Source: Alectoria sarmentosa (taxonomy: Eukaryota; Ascomycota; Lecanoromycetes; Lecanorales; Parmeliaceae). Taken from it: a stretch of 64,000 nucleotides of DNA. Below the pieces are notes generated by a model that searched no databases, had not been told where the DNA came from, and saw only the letters and a program-made list of their open reading frames with translations. Shown piece after piece: positions 22,238 through 32,800 of this stretch (positions are counted from its first letter, which is position 1; every line of letters starts with the position of its first letter). Where the stretch lies: the NCBI GenBank assembly GCA_009733775.1, contig WOGZ01000130.1, forward strand, positions 1 through 64,000, read 5' to 3'. The position numbers and the translations under genes are program-made.

Positions 22238-22398
22238 TGTCATGGTTCCAGCCCTGCAGCCTGGGGGACGGCCTTGCCGTCTCAGGGACGTAAGTAGTAG
22301 AATAGGATCACACCTGGACAGTGTGAAATTTGGTCTTTTGATTTAACGGTCAGCGGAACCCTCCGGTAAACCTATTCCCTCGGGGTCACTCCGTGACA
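22238..22398 (+). repeat. 3' LTR of the TRIM
   Basis: 161 bp, with three C-to-T differences from the 5' copy (near 22275, 22283 and 22386). None is in a CpA context, so they do not look like RIP. Confidence 0.92.
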
Positions 22399-22403
22399 TT
22401 ATA
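22399..22403. other. target-site duplication, right copy (TTATA)
   Basis: Exact copy of 21917-21921 directly after the TRIM. Confidence 0.85.
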
Positions 22404-23234
22404 ATCGTATAATCAAATAATTAAGTAATTAAATAATTAAATAATCATCGCAGTCGTCGTAGTTAAGTAATTATTGCAATTTTATAATCAAGTAATCAAA
22501 TAATTAAATAATTATTATAGTCGTTATAATTAAATAATTATAATAATCGCCGCATTTAAATAATTATTGCAATTAAGTAGTTAAATAATTTAATAATTTA
22601 ATAATTATCGCAATTATAAAATTTTAATTATATAATTAACTACGATAATTGAATTTTTATAATTACGATGATTATCTAATTATTTAATTATCTGATTACT
22701 CGACTGCAATAATTATTTAATTATTTAATTATTTAATTATCTAATTATTTGATTATAATGATTATACAATTATTTAATTATTTAATTACTTAATTATCTG
22801 ATTACACGATTATAATAATTACTTAATTGCGACGACTACGATAATTATTTAATTATTTAATTATTTGATTATTTAATTGCAATAACTATTTAATTGCGAC
22901 GATTATAATAATTATTTAATTATTTAATTATTTAATTATAAAATTGCAATAATTTCACGATTGCGATAATTATTTAAATATTTGATTATTAAATTATAAT
23001 AATTATTTAATTATTTGATTGCAAAGATTATTTAATTATTTGATTGCAAGATTGTAATAATTATATAAATGCGATGATTATTTGATTGCGATGATTATAA
23101 TATAACGACAACGATAGCGACAGCGAGTAATAAATTTAAGGCTATAAAAGTTACATCGACTTTAAATGATTAATGAATTATACACGGCCTCAAATTTATA
23201 CAATTTTACATTTATATAATGCGATATCCATTTT

Positions 23235-23798
23235 GCTTGTCATGGGCGGTCATTGCGGCGAAAATTTGATGGGGCGGCTGTCAAACGGGAGCTCCCGCCA
23301 AGGGTTTCGCAAAAAGAAGTACAGTACATATAGATAGCGGTAAACTAAGTTTAACCAACAAATAACGGCTACTGCGTATTACCCCGTGAAAACCTTGAAA
23401 CTAATACCGCACCACACTGAAACGATTCCCTTCAATCCCATCTTCACCGTTCTCCGCTCCACCTCATCCGTCTTTACCATCGCCATGCACCGCCAAGACA
23501 GTTTCTTTTTGTGTCTGATATCATTGCAACGAAGAATGATAAAGGGATTTGAGGACAGAGACTGAATTCGTGGCGTTGAAATCATGAGTTTATCCACATT
23601 GCGCAACGCCGTATCAACCCTGGACTTCAGTACTCCTTCCCAAATTGTCACTGTTCTTGGCCTCGTTCGTGTTGGCTCACAGTTAAGATCAGCGTGGCTT
23701 TGCAGATTAGGAAAACAGTCGTAGATACTGACTGATAAGTTAGCCATGGCACGCTCTTCTTCCAAATTTCAATCTTTTCCGCTTTCTTTTGCCTGTAA
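23235..23798. other. intergenic, nothing firmly recognised
   Basis: A 128-codon minus-strand frame (23379-23765) has no recognisable domain or signal and is not called. This is the GC-normal border of the AT-rich array. Confidence 0.45.
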
Positions 23799-23822
23799 GT
23801 GGGATTCCTCTTTGACTCGATG

Positions 23823-24493
23823 TCCAAGATGCAAATGCCTAAACTTCGCTCTTCGAGAGCCTTTCTAGACTCTACCGGCGTCTTTATTTTCATCATTTTC
23901 TTCTTTCTCGTCGACCGTTTCCAGGGTCTTGCCGTTTATACCCGCAGCGACTACGATGCTTCAGGCACAAGTGACGAACTGATCGATCCAAGTAAAGGCG
24001 GTCGGCGGGTGCGACAGGCGACGACCACCTTGCACGATGCATATGATCCGGTTTTCGAGCGGGCCATCAAGTCGCATATCAAGCATGGCGAGTCTTGGGG
24101 ATATCCGACGCATGTGCTTAGCGTTCGAAGTTCGATGGTCACTCGAAGTACATCGACATCTCTCACCTGGAGATACTATCACTGAATGAGATGGCTAAGC
24201 CCTATGGACAGCGGGCGGGGTGGATCCTGTAAGTATCCATCATCTTGGGCGGTCTAGGTGCATATTTCGCTTAGCGATTGTACCGAAATGCTAATGCCAT
24301 TTTGGTAAGCTGGTTCGACGCCGGCACCATCATCCTGAAACGCAAGGTGCCCTGGACAACCTTCCTCCCACCAATCAAATTCCCAAACATCCACCTCCTT
24401 GTCTCCGAGAGTTGGGACGCCTTCGACTCCGGCGTCTTCTTCCTGCGTGTACACGAACGGTCCGTCAATTGCTTGCGGATGCCCAAGCCATAG
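23823..24493 (+). pseudogene. decayed GT34-type (GMA12/MNN10) glycosyltransferase
   Basis: The first frame encodes an N-terminal hydrophobic anchor (FIFIIFFFLV, typical of type II Golgi enzymes) and later HGESWGYPTHVL, the first conserved block of this family. It then diverges into a stop at 24183-24185. From about 24130 a different frame continues the family resemblance (KYIDISHLEILSLNEMAKP, then RAGWIL), followed by a possible intron (GTAAGT near 24230). A third frame (24278-24493) encodes the catalytic-domain blocks KVPWTTFLPP, IHLLVSESWD and SGVFFLRVHE. The metal-binding D-x-D is read as FDAGT, so its second Asp is lost. At least one single-base frameshift (about 24115-24135) and the missing Asp argue against activity. 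Family enzymes transfer galactose or mannose to glycoproteins in the Golgi. The C-terminal part of the fold is missing. Confidence 0.68.
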
Positions 24494-25839
24494 TCAAGCG
24501 AATGACATCCTCGATCGTGCGAACAATACGCTGTCATTGATATTCAGCCATGCGGACTTGATACAACCTGTGATGAAGGCGTCCGAGAATTTGCAGAAGA
24601 TTATGTGGAAGGCCGCGGAGGATATCGAGGGCATGCGAAGTCATACAGAATCCCAGGCCGATACTCTTCAACAGGCAGTGGTTAAAGACTTAGCAGAATT
24701 GAGGGCAGAGAAGGCCAAAGCGCCAAGTTCTAAGGCGGGTATGCTGAAGTCGGGAGGTTCGAAGACGGAGATGGTGAAAATGGAGATGTTTGAGGCTGGG
24801 GTTGCAGCGCGGACAGATGGGGGTGCAGGGAATTCGGAATTCCCGCAGTCCCATTATTGGTAAGTGAACCAACCGCTGAGAGATAAGCCTGCCCACCAGC
24901 AAGGACGAAAACCTGTTATACAGGCGATCGAGATCTCCTCAACAAGCTATGTTGCACTGAGGACTTTACATGCGGCAAAAGATATTGCTGCAGCACACAG
25001 GACCACCGATTAGTGATAAATACTGTGCCCGCGAGTCTAGACGGACATGAGCAAGCGTAGTACGGTCAAGAGCCTCTAATTGTCTTCGTGCAGAAGGACG
25101 GAATGAACTATCTGGGAGACTTATAACAGACTGGACTTGGTCTACGACGCCCCTAGGATGAGCTAGGCCAGTCCGGAGGAAGAGAGTATACCGTTGGCCA
25201 CATGAGTCACCATTCTCGGAGACTGTCCTAATGGCGCATTCAGACGGCCAGCTCGGGTGTCTGTGCGGTTCTTATGCCGGCGAGTGCGAGGGCGTCGAAA
25301 GTGCTATGCTTCCCAAAGAATAAAGTTGTACTGAGACTAGAGACTATTCTACGATCTCTGAGAGTGCCTCGGGAGTGATTCCTTGCAAACCAGCTCGCTT
25401 CTTTGATACCCTGTTCATACACGACACAATACAACATGTGTTGGAGATTCTACCGAGTTTAATGATATCAACTGGCATCCTCTATCGTCTTCATCATCCT
25501 TCGTCATTTTTCTATGCGGTAATCGAAGACTTTCGGGACTGACGGGACACGGCAGCAGTTGATCAATAGCAACACCTTTTTCCTTTATAAGGTGAGTGAA
25601 AAAGATTCCTTTGTCTTCAAAACATCACGGGAACGCTTTCATTATCCTCCAGCCCTACTATCGAAACTTCTTTATGTAGGGTCCGTTCACGAATAGTCGT
25701 TTTACAAAGTCAATTCAACCATTGACTCTAGTCAAGACCTTACCACAATATTCCACAAGCCATCATACAACTCGAAACTACAAGAGAAAAAAAAAACCCT
25801 CAGTGACTAAACAAATATCGCGCATCACACATAACAATC
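24494..25839. other. 3' flank of the GT34 relic; no other gene recognised
   Basis: A frame at 24399-24863 runs out of the relic in a different phase and encodes a Lys/Glu/Ala-rich, probably helical stretch without a recognisable domain. It may be an unrelated short gene or a chance frame. From 24864 to 25839 nothing is seen; 25700-25838 is A/C-rich, as in a fungal 5' leader. Confidence 0.4.
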
Positions 25840-26268
25840 ATGAAACCCAGTGTCCCTCTCCTCCCCCTCCTCCCCACTATCCTCGCCCTCCCCTCATCCT
25901 CCTCCACCCCCATTCTCCCCCGCCAAGACACCCTCGAGATGGACCGCGGCGTCAGCACCGACCTCATCGTCACCACCTACACCGCCCCTAACTGCGCCGG
26001 CGCCATCTCCGGCTTCGACATGAGCTACAGCACGCCCCAGACCGCCGCGCAGGCCGTCCAGTCGTACAATCTTAGCCGCGCACTACAGCCGCTGGAGCAC
26101 CTCGATTTCAGCCTACAGCCGCAGGGTCAGGGACCCGGTTGTGGCCTGCCTTCCATTCCGTGCGAGTGCATGTTGTTTTTTTCGACTGCGCCGGTGGAGG
26201 CGGAGGTGGGGTGTCGCGAGGTTGGGGGGGGAGTTACGTGTTTTAGGCTGTGGTTGGCTTTTGCGTGA
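25840..26268 (+). CDS. small secreted cysteine-containing protein (142 aa)
   Basis: Single exon. Residues 1-17 form a signal peptide (Lys near the start, then a Leu/Pro hydrophobic core ending ILALPSS), followed by ILPRQ, a possible propeptide processing site. The mature part has six cysteines (in APNC, GPGC, IPC, EC, VGC and VTC) and no recognisable domain. The coding part is markedly C-rich in codon third positions compared with neighbours, and the C-terminal third turns G-rich, so the last 40 residues are less certain. Small secreted Cys-containing proteins are often host-interaction or cell-wall proteins; no function can be assigned. The ATG sits in a typical AACAATCATG leader. Confidence 0.6.
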   Translation: MKPSVPLLPLLPTILALPSSSSTPILPRQDTLEMDRGVSTDLIVTTYTAPNCAGAISGFDMSYSTPQTAAQAVQSYNLSRALQPLEHLDFSLQPQGQGPGCGLPSIPCECMLFFSTAPVEAEVGCREVGGGVTCFRLWLAFA

Positions 26269-26907
26269 ATGGGAAGACAGAGGGTGGAGATGAGGGGGTC
26301 GGGGGTCGGGGATCTGTGTAGGTTTTGGTTGACAGGAACGGTGATTTTCTCCGACTCGGAGACGAGTATTTAATTCTCCGTCGGGCTGCTCGTGTTTCTA
26401 TGTGCAACTGGCGTGAGGTTTATCATGAGTCCCCAAACTTCGAGTTTCAAGACAAGACGTAGCGTGTAAAGTCATTCGGAATATCCAATTGAACATTTTA
26501 GCTTAAGGAAATATTCCGCTACAGTGGCTCCTTGTGTAGATACGCTCAAGGCGATTTTGACTGACTAGGGACGCCATGAAATCGGATGCCGGCGGGGCGG
26601 ACTCTGCAGTCTGTGTTTCGCGCCATCCTACAGTTACTATACTGCTTTTTGCTCTATTTGTTTGGGGCGACTACGCTAAACAGCAGCGTCAAAGAATTCA
26701 TAATTACTTAGATCCCTTTCCAAAAGAAATCGTTAGCGGGAGCTGCGCGTGTGTCGGCTGATCACTGTCCCTCAATCTCATCTCTTGCTTTGTCGTGGAA
26801 GCGCCAACCCAATCGCGGGCCCAAGATGCCATCCTGATGGCCCTCTGACCTCGCAAGAGCAGAACATCCGTTGAAACTACCTCTATGACTAGCCTGATAA
26901 TTGCGCC
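26269..26907. other. intergenic, nothing recognised
   Basis: No convincing frame or repeat. Confidence 0.5.
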
Positions 26908-28700
26908 ATGAGACTCAGCGGACAGCTATCGTTGGCTTTCTTATCTGTACTCCTCGGCCGCTTCACTCTGGCTGTGGATACTTGGTGCGGGAAAGCATAT
27001 AGACCAAGGTTGGACTCTCTCAGCTGTCCGCTGCCTTCAGTTCAAGTCGGTAGCTAAATATCTGCACTTTTCAGTGACGCAGCTGTGGATTTTGGAGGAC
27101 AAATCTTTCTAGCGCCTAGATCGCCTGTCCCGTTGCTTGCTTGACTTGCAAATCCGTCCGCGCGTGCAGCCATATGTCGAAGAGGATACTGTTGGGACTT
27201 TTTATCGTTGATGCTCCTGTGAGAGAGCCCCTCTGCATCATGATGACTTTGCGTGCCGCTCTTGTATGTCCTTTTGGATCGTAGCTCTCCTATTTCCATG
27301 GCCAGCCTCCTTACGATACCGCCCTCTTTGGCCAACAGAATGAGGGGAGTCTGAAGCTTTTCTCCAATCTTTCTGAATTTAAGAACCTTGTTTTCTACAT
27401 TGTCAAGTCTGACACTGCGCACCGTCTTATCTTACCTGTCTTAATTAGAGTGAACTCAACCGCCACTCTGTTTGACTATCATCTGAGTGACTTCGAGCCT
27501 GCTTTTACCCCCTACAACATTTCAATCGTTGCAATTGGTCCTCGGACTCATACATACACGGCGTCAACGCGGCTGTCACGCCTGCCACGACGAAAAGATG
27601 GCGGAAGCGTTATCAAGATCGACGGCGCCTCTACGGTGGGTTGCTTGTGAAGACCCCGTTTACGCCTGATAGTAGCGATGGCGTGTGGACTCCGCTCTTT
27701 CCATATTCATACTATTTTGATGGGTCATGCATGGCTCGCTGAAAGTCCGAAGAACATGGAGGTCTTGAAGAACTATGGCTACAATGTCCTCCACATTGTG
27801 CCTGCAGGCAGTCTTGGTTATGACTTCAAGCAGCTGGATAAATGACTTAATCAACCGCAATGCCTGGGCTTATGGATCATGTATGACATGAGATCGCAGT
27901 CCCAAAATTCATCCGGCGTGGAATGGCAAATCAATCGCCTAAATGAAGGCGAGACCCAACATCCTGCTTTCGGTACACGGCAGACGAGCCAGGTGCGCTT
28001 TCCACCGTGCCCAAGTATCACGACCGTTAGCTGACAGCGCGTTGTTCGAGATGGGCAAGTGAATGCTTTAGATGCGCCTAAGAAGGCATACGATCTGATC
28101 AAATCTCTGGACCCTCATCATCCCATCTCACTCTGCTTGAATTGCGACAACTACCACTACCACTTCCAGGAGTACTCGGCAGGTGCGGATATCATCAACT
28201 CGAACGTCTATCCGATTGGGCACGAATATCTCATGGTCCACCCAATATGAATAAATAAATAAATCCCACCTAATCCCCCTCACTTATCACTCCCTCCCTA
28301 GTTTACATTGCTCTACGCGCTCAAATGTGTCCCAAGCACCGTCTGCAACTCCACCTACGGCTGCAACAACTGCCACGGCCACAACAACAACCTCTCCAAC
28401 GTCCCCCCCCCCGGACCCGCCTCGACACCTTCCGCGCCCCACCAAACCCAGCTCGGACCTCCCGCCAAAGATCCTCTGGGACATTTGGCCATTCCGAATC
28501 GAATCTTGGAAGCGGATCTCCCACCGTCTCACGCCAGCCGAAGCGGTCGCCATGAACCTTGCTGAGCGTCGTCAACCATGGCCGCCACGGCCATTCATCA
28601 TCATCATGTGGACCTTTTCCGACCATCACGCCGGCAGCTTAGCCGCTATAACAAACAAACCAACTAGCGAAGCGAAAGCGCTCGCGGGGGTCTTCTGCAC
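26908..28700 (+). pseudogene. decayed secreted glycoside-hydrolase-like gene
   Basis: Fragments in order and on one strand resemble a large fungal secreted protein family with a glycosidase-type (TIM-barrel) core. An ATG at 26908 gives a signal peptide and DTWCGKAYRP. After a likely intron comes DFGGQIFLAPRSPVPLL with a stop (TGA) near 27142. A long clean frame (about 27303-27650) includes YDTALFGQQNEGSLKLF and FTPYNISI. A shifted frame reads GLLVKTPFTPDSSDGVW, then KNYGYNVLHIVPAGSLGYD. The next intact piece (28059-28250) has YDLIKSLDPHHPISLCLNC and EYSAGADII. A final part shows CNSTYGCNNC and, in another frame, ILWDIWPFRIESW. At least four frameshifts and several stops break it. The exact family number is not certain. 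Confidence 0.62.
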
Positions 28701-28795
28701 GGCGTATTTGTTTTGAGGCCGAGAGAAGAATGAGAAATTGCCTTGACGATCGATGGTACGTGGCGCCGAAGTAGTCGATGCGAGCGCGTCGTGGA

Positions 28796-28815
28796 GGGGA
28801 GGGGAGGGGAGGGGA
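28796..28815. repeat. GGGGA short tandem repeat
   Basis: Four GGGGA-type units on the plus strand next to the hydrolase relic. Confidence 0.7.
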
Positions 28816-28921
28816 TTGATTCCCCTCCTTGTGAGTGAGCAATCGTCCATTCGGACAACCGGACAACTGACTAGGACACGACGACGACGGGGATCTGTCA
28901 TCTTAGCACTTCTAGCTGGGA

Positions 28922-29050
28922 TGGTCGCAATGGGCATTTTATAGCGGTTTTATTGGGTGATGGGTCGCAATGGGCATTGCATTTATAGCGTTTTTATTGG
29001 GTGATGGGATGGGTCGCAAACGGGCATTGCATTGACAGCGTTTTTATTCT
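28922..29050. repeat. minisatellite, about three units of 38-50 bp
   Basis: A unit running from GGTCGCAATGGGCATT through ATAGCG and TTTTATTGGGTGATG is repeated three times. The second and third copies carry an extra GCATT and the third has ACAGCG. No coding potential. Confidence 0.85.
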
Positions 29051-29214
29051 ATCGAGGAGATGAAACACTGGCGTTTTGACAGCCAGCGTCTGTCTTCGCC
29101 GGTAAATGAAGATTAATTAGGAGAGCGGGCGTTTGAGAGGTGTTTGAGCGCTGATTTATTGTTGTATTGTATATCTTTGATTTCTGGCGCTGTTGGAGCC
29201 GCAAAGGTTTGCTG

Positions 29215-29405
29215 TGCTGGGTGGGTGGGTGAGTGGGTGGGCATGGTTGGTTCTGTGGTTGTGGCTGGGTGGGTGGGTATGGTTGGTTCTGTGGTTGTGG
29301 CTGTGGCTGTGGCTTCTTAGAAATGGCGTTATTTGAGATCAACATGGCTTAGAGATGGCGTTATTTGTTTTGAGGCTGTGGCTTGAGATGGAGTTATTTG
29401 TTTTG
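29215..29405. repeat. GGGT / GGTTGTGGCT simple and tandem repeats
   Basis: (GGGT)n runs alternate twice with ATGGTTGGTTCTGTGGTTGTG, followed by GGCTGTGGCT units. Then the phrase ATGGCGTTATTTG recurs at about 29323 and 29355, with an ATGGAGTTATTTG variant near 29389. Confidence 0.8.
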
Positions 29406-29488
29406 AGGGTAAGATGTTGTTGTTTTCAAGATATATATTGTTGGAGATGTGGATGGATGAGGGGGAGATGGCGAGTGCGACATGGCGC

Positions 29489-29512
29489 AAAGAAAGAAAG
29501 AAAGAAAGAAAG
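29489..29512. repeat. (GAAA)n microsatellite
   Basis: Six tandem AAAG/GAAA units. Confidence 0.85.
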
Positions 29513-29816
29513 GGGGAGTATGAACGTCTCAACTGAGGTGAGAATGATAGAAAGTAGTAATCGGTGATTGGTGGATTTTTGAATACTATATTTTGAAGCG
29601 TTGTTGTTGTTGATAAGATGTATGAGAGTGTAGTGTTAATTTTTGGTTTTATTATAAACTATTTATTAAAGTATTGTCGACATTTATTGTCTGGCGTAAG
29701 TTGAGTAGTAGTAGAAATCGTTTCAAAAAAAAACCCCCAACATATCGTCGCATTTATCATCAAGCATTCAATCCCATCCCATCTCCTCCCATCCCCTCCC
29801 CTCCCCTCCCCTCCCT

Positions 29817-32800
29817 TCACGACTGACTCCCCGTAGCCGGCACGCCCTGCGCACTCACGCTCGTCGCATTGTACTCGTACACATTCAGCAAGCTTCTCCC
29901 GCCGCAAAACTCCTTCCGGTTGCCCGAACACGGCATGTCGCAACCGCCCGAGCTGCTGGCCGCCTTCGTGGCCGTGGTCGGCAGGCCGGACGCGCAGTAG
30001 CATTCCTGGCCGTATTCGACCCCGGCAACCTTTATCGTCGGCGTTGACATCGACGCCTGGCAGAAGGCGACGCACGACTCGACCGTCATGCCCGTCGCGT
30101 TTGTGTATGTGGGACCGGAGAGGAGGCGCCCGTTGGCGACCTCGTCGTAGCAGCCTTGGGAGACGTAGTAGCCGACCTGCCCGACCGTCTGCGGCGGCTG
30201 GTAGGTCGTCAGGTTGTACAGACTCAGGAGATTCGCGTTACCGCAGATCTCGCTGCCGTTGCCCGCGCACGGTTCGCCGCAGCCGGTCTGGCCCACGGCG
30301 GCATCGTTTTGGAGACCGGAGCCGCAGTAGCACTCCTGGCCGTATTCGAGGCCGGCGAGGGGGAAGTCATTGCCGTTGGTGGAGCAGTAGGCTTGGCAGG
30401 ATTCGACGGTCATGCCGGTCGTGTTGGCGTAGGAGGCGCCGGAGAGAGCGCGCGGGGTGACGGAGTCGTTGGCGCAGCCGAGGTAGGACCAGCCGCTCGA
30501 GGAGAGCTCGCCGACGGTTGGGGTGTGTATTGAGGGGACGGTGGAGGAGGGGGTTGTGGAGATGGTGGAGGAGGGGGTGGAGGATTTGGGTGAGGAGGTG
30601 GTTGGGGCGCTGGTTGAAGATATCGTGGTGGAAGATGGCGTGGTGGAAGATGGCGTGGTGGAAGATGGCGTGGTGGAAGATGGTTTACTGGAGGATGGTA
30701 CGTTGGAAGAAGATATGGTAGATGATAGTAAGGTGGTCAATGACGAAGCCGTGGAAGACATGCTACTCAAGGCTTTAGTGGATCCCAGTGCGGACGACGA
30801 GAACAACACTTGTGATGACGAGACAACAGAGGCGGAAGAAGCGATGGTTGAGGCGCTACTGGACGAGACCACGGAGGAAGCTGCTGAAGAAATGCTGCTT
30901 GAGGATGTCGTGGATCCTGGTACGGACGAAGAGCCCACGGAAGCGGTAGTAGCGACGGATGATGCACTTCGGGACGAGATCACGCTAAAAGATAATGTTG
31001 TAGGGATTTGGCTGGTCGGTGATCCTTTGCTGGACAACAGTAGCGTGGTAGTAGAGACGGCAGTGGCGGAAGAAGCGTAGGTCAAGATACTGGAGGAAAT
31101 CGAAAGTATCGTCGGCGTAGCCGAAGATGAAGAAGATGCCAAAAGCTTGTTATTGGTCACCTGTATCTCATACATGTCCAGTCTCCAGCTACCTCCACAG
31201 TACTCTAAGCTGTTGCCTGAACAAAGAACATTGCAGTCAGTCAATTGCTGTACACCGCTGCCGACGTTGGGAGCTGTTCCGCAGTAACTGAACTCCCGTC
31301 AGCAACCCCACTCAAGACCGTTCCAAGCGCGAAACTACTTACCACTCTTGTCCATACTCCACACCCATCCACGCGTAGCCGGCACACTGAGCAGCACACA
31401 GTTCGACTGTCATGCCGGTGGTGTTGAAGTATGCAAATCCGCTGAGCGTGCGGGTGTTGCTGTTTTGTTGCGTATCGTTCCAGCACCCTTGGTAGACGTA
31501 GTTGCTGACGGCCTGCACATGGACTGGGGCAGTGGGTGTGGGCGCAACGGATGATGCTGAGGAGACGATAGCGGTCGAGGAAGCAGCAGAACTTGAAGAG
31601 GTTGCAATACTGGATGGGTTCGCGACGTTGAAGGAGGTGCCGAGCGTCGATGATACGGCAGAGCTTGAGGGGACCGCTGAGGAGACGGTCGAAACATATG
31701 TGTAGATATTGATCCGATTCGAGCCACCACAGTACTCTGTCGCGTTTCCGCTGCAGACCATATTGCAGCCCGTCATACCTGGAGTGCTTCCAGCAACAAG
31801 GTCTGATCCACCAGTGATAGTGTTGCCACAGTAGCATTCAGCTCCATATTCGACTCCAAAAAACGTGAAAGCAGTACACTCGGAGGCGCATTGTTCGATA
31901 TCATTCTGACTCGCGACCCCTGGATTGTTGAGACCGGACAGAGCTCTCGAAGTGACACTATCGCTGTAGCAGCCCAAGTACGAGAAACCAACTCCGCTTT
32001 GCACTGTGATTGGTCCAGTCGGTATTGGTGCTGCAGTGGAAGATATTGCACTCGTTGCCGATGCATTTCCAGAGGTCGCCAGTGCTGCAGAGCCAGTAAC
32101 AGTCGGTACAGCCGAGGAGGAAACGGAAGCGAGGGAGGCATTGTACTGATAAGTGTTCAATCGATTTGGACCGCCACAGTATTCAATGGTGTTGCCATCG
32201 CAAGTCATGTCGCACTGATTTTGGGTTGGGTCGCTTCCACCAGTAGCCAGAGTCGAGCCTCCTAGCAAAGCGTTCCCGCAGTAGCATTCCGCTACACGAT
32301 TTCGGAGTCAGCATTTCTTCTCGAAGATGAGTCTATATGAGACGACGTATCGGATGATTTGATAAAAAGCGACATTGAGATTTTGCCTCCCAGAGATTTC
32401 TTACTGCTCGAAAGTAGGTAACGAGGGGGAAGAAATCACTCCCAAAGGGTACATACCGCTATATTCAACTCCAAAATACGTAAACCCAACGCAAGCAGCA
32501 GCGCAAAGTTCGACCGTCAGCGTTGCACCAGCAACAGGATTAACAAGTCCCGTGAGCGCACGATTAGCAGTACTATCAGTATAGCAGCCGATATAACCAT
32601 ACCCACCAGCCGAAGGCACAACCGAAGGGCCGCCAGGGGTTGGAGTTGGGCTCGTGCCAGGTATCGATGTTGTTGAGGTAGGGACCGGCAAGCTACCATT
32701 GAGCTGGTACATATCGAGTCTATCTGGGCCGCCGCAGTATTCGGACACGTTACCACCACATAGCATGGAACAACCGTTGACGAGAACATCTGAGCTAGGT

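Larger units (their letters stand above)
21922..22398 (+). mobile_element. TRIM: miniature LTR retroelement, 477 bp
   Basis: Two 161-bp LTRs (21922-22082, 22238-22398) begin TGTCA and end TGACA. They flank a 155-bp interior with no coding capacity, and a 5-bp duplication (TTATA) brackets the whole. One base after the 5' LTR lies AATTTCACACT (22084-22094), the exact complement of AGTGTGAAATT inside each LTR (22004-22014 in the left copy). This arrangement and length match the self-primed Tf1/sushi group, whose transcript 5' end folds back to prime reverse transcription. A purine run, AAGGGGGGGATAG (22225-22237), abuts the 3' LTR as a polypurine tract and fixes plus-strand orientation. The element is GC-normal within AT-rich DNA, so it inserted after that DNA became AT-rich or escaped the process. 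It must rely on proteins from another element. Confidence 0.93.
21080..23230. repeat. AT-rich array (RIP-like or satellite-like) split by a miniature LTR element
   Basis: Apart from the GC-normal insert at 21922-22398, the stretch is almost entirely built of AATTA/TTAATTATT-type words and has no frame above 60 codons. From 22399 to about 22615 the plus strand shows AATTAAATAATT words; from about 22625 to 23090 it shows the complement, TTAATTATTTAATT. The two halves read as imperfect inverted copies, with matching GC-bearing landmarks such as CGCAGTCGTCG near 22450 and its complement near 22828. GC content recovers abruptly at about 23235. Confidence 0.85.

Noticed and set aside
23379..23765. 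128-codon minus-strand frame
   Set aside because: No motif, signal or splice context; composition not distinct from neighbours.
25722..25991. Pro/His-rich 89-codon frame
   Set aside because: Shadow of the secreted-protein gene at 25840 in another frame.
28308..28716. Three overlapping plus-strand frames after 28300 as new genes
   Set aside because: Each contains pieces of the decayed hydrolase-like gene in different phases.
30156..31080. Long plus-strand frames opposite the WSC gene as separate genes
   Set aside because: They are shadows of Ser/Thr- and Gly-rich coding DNA; the minus-strand WSC domains are unambiguous.
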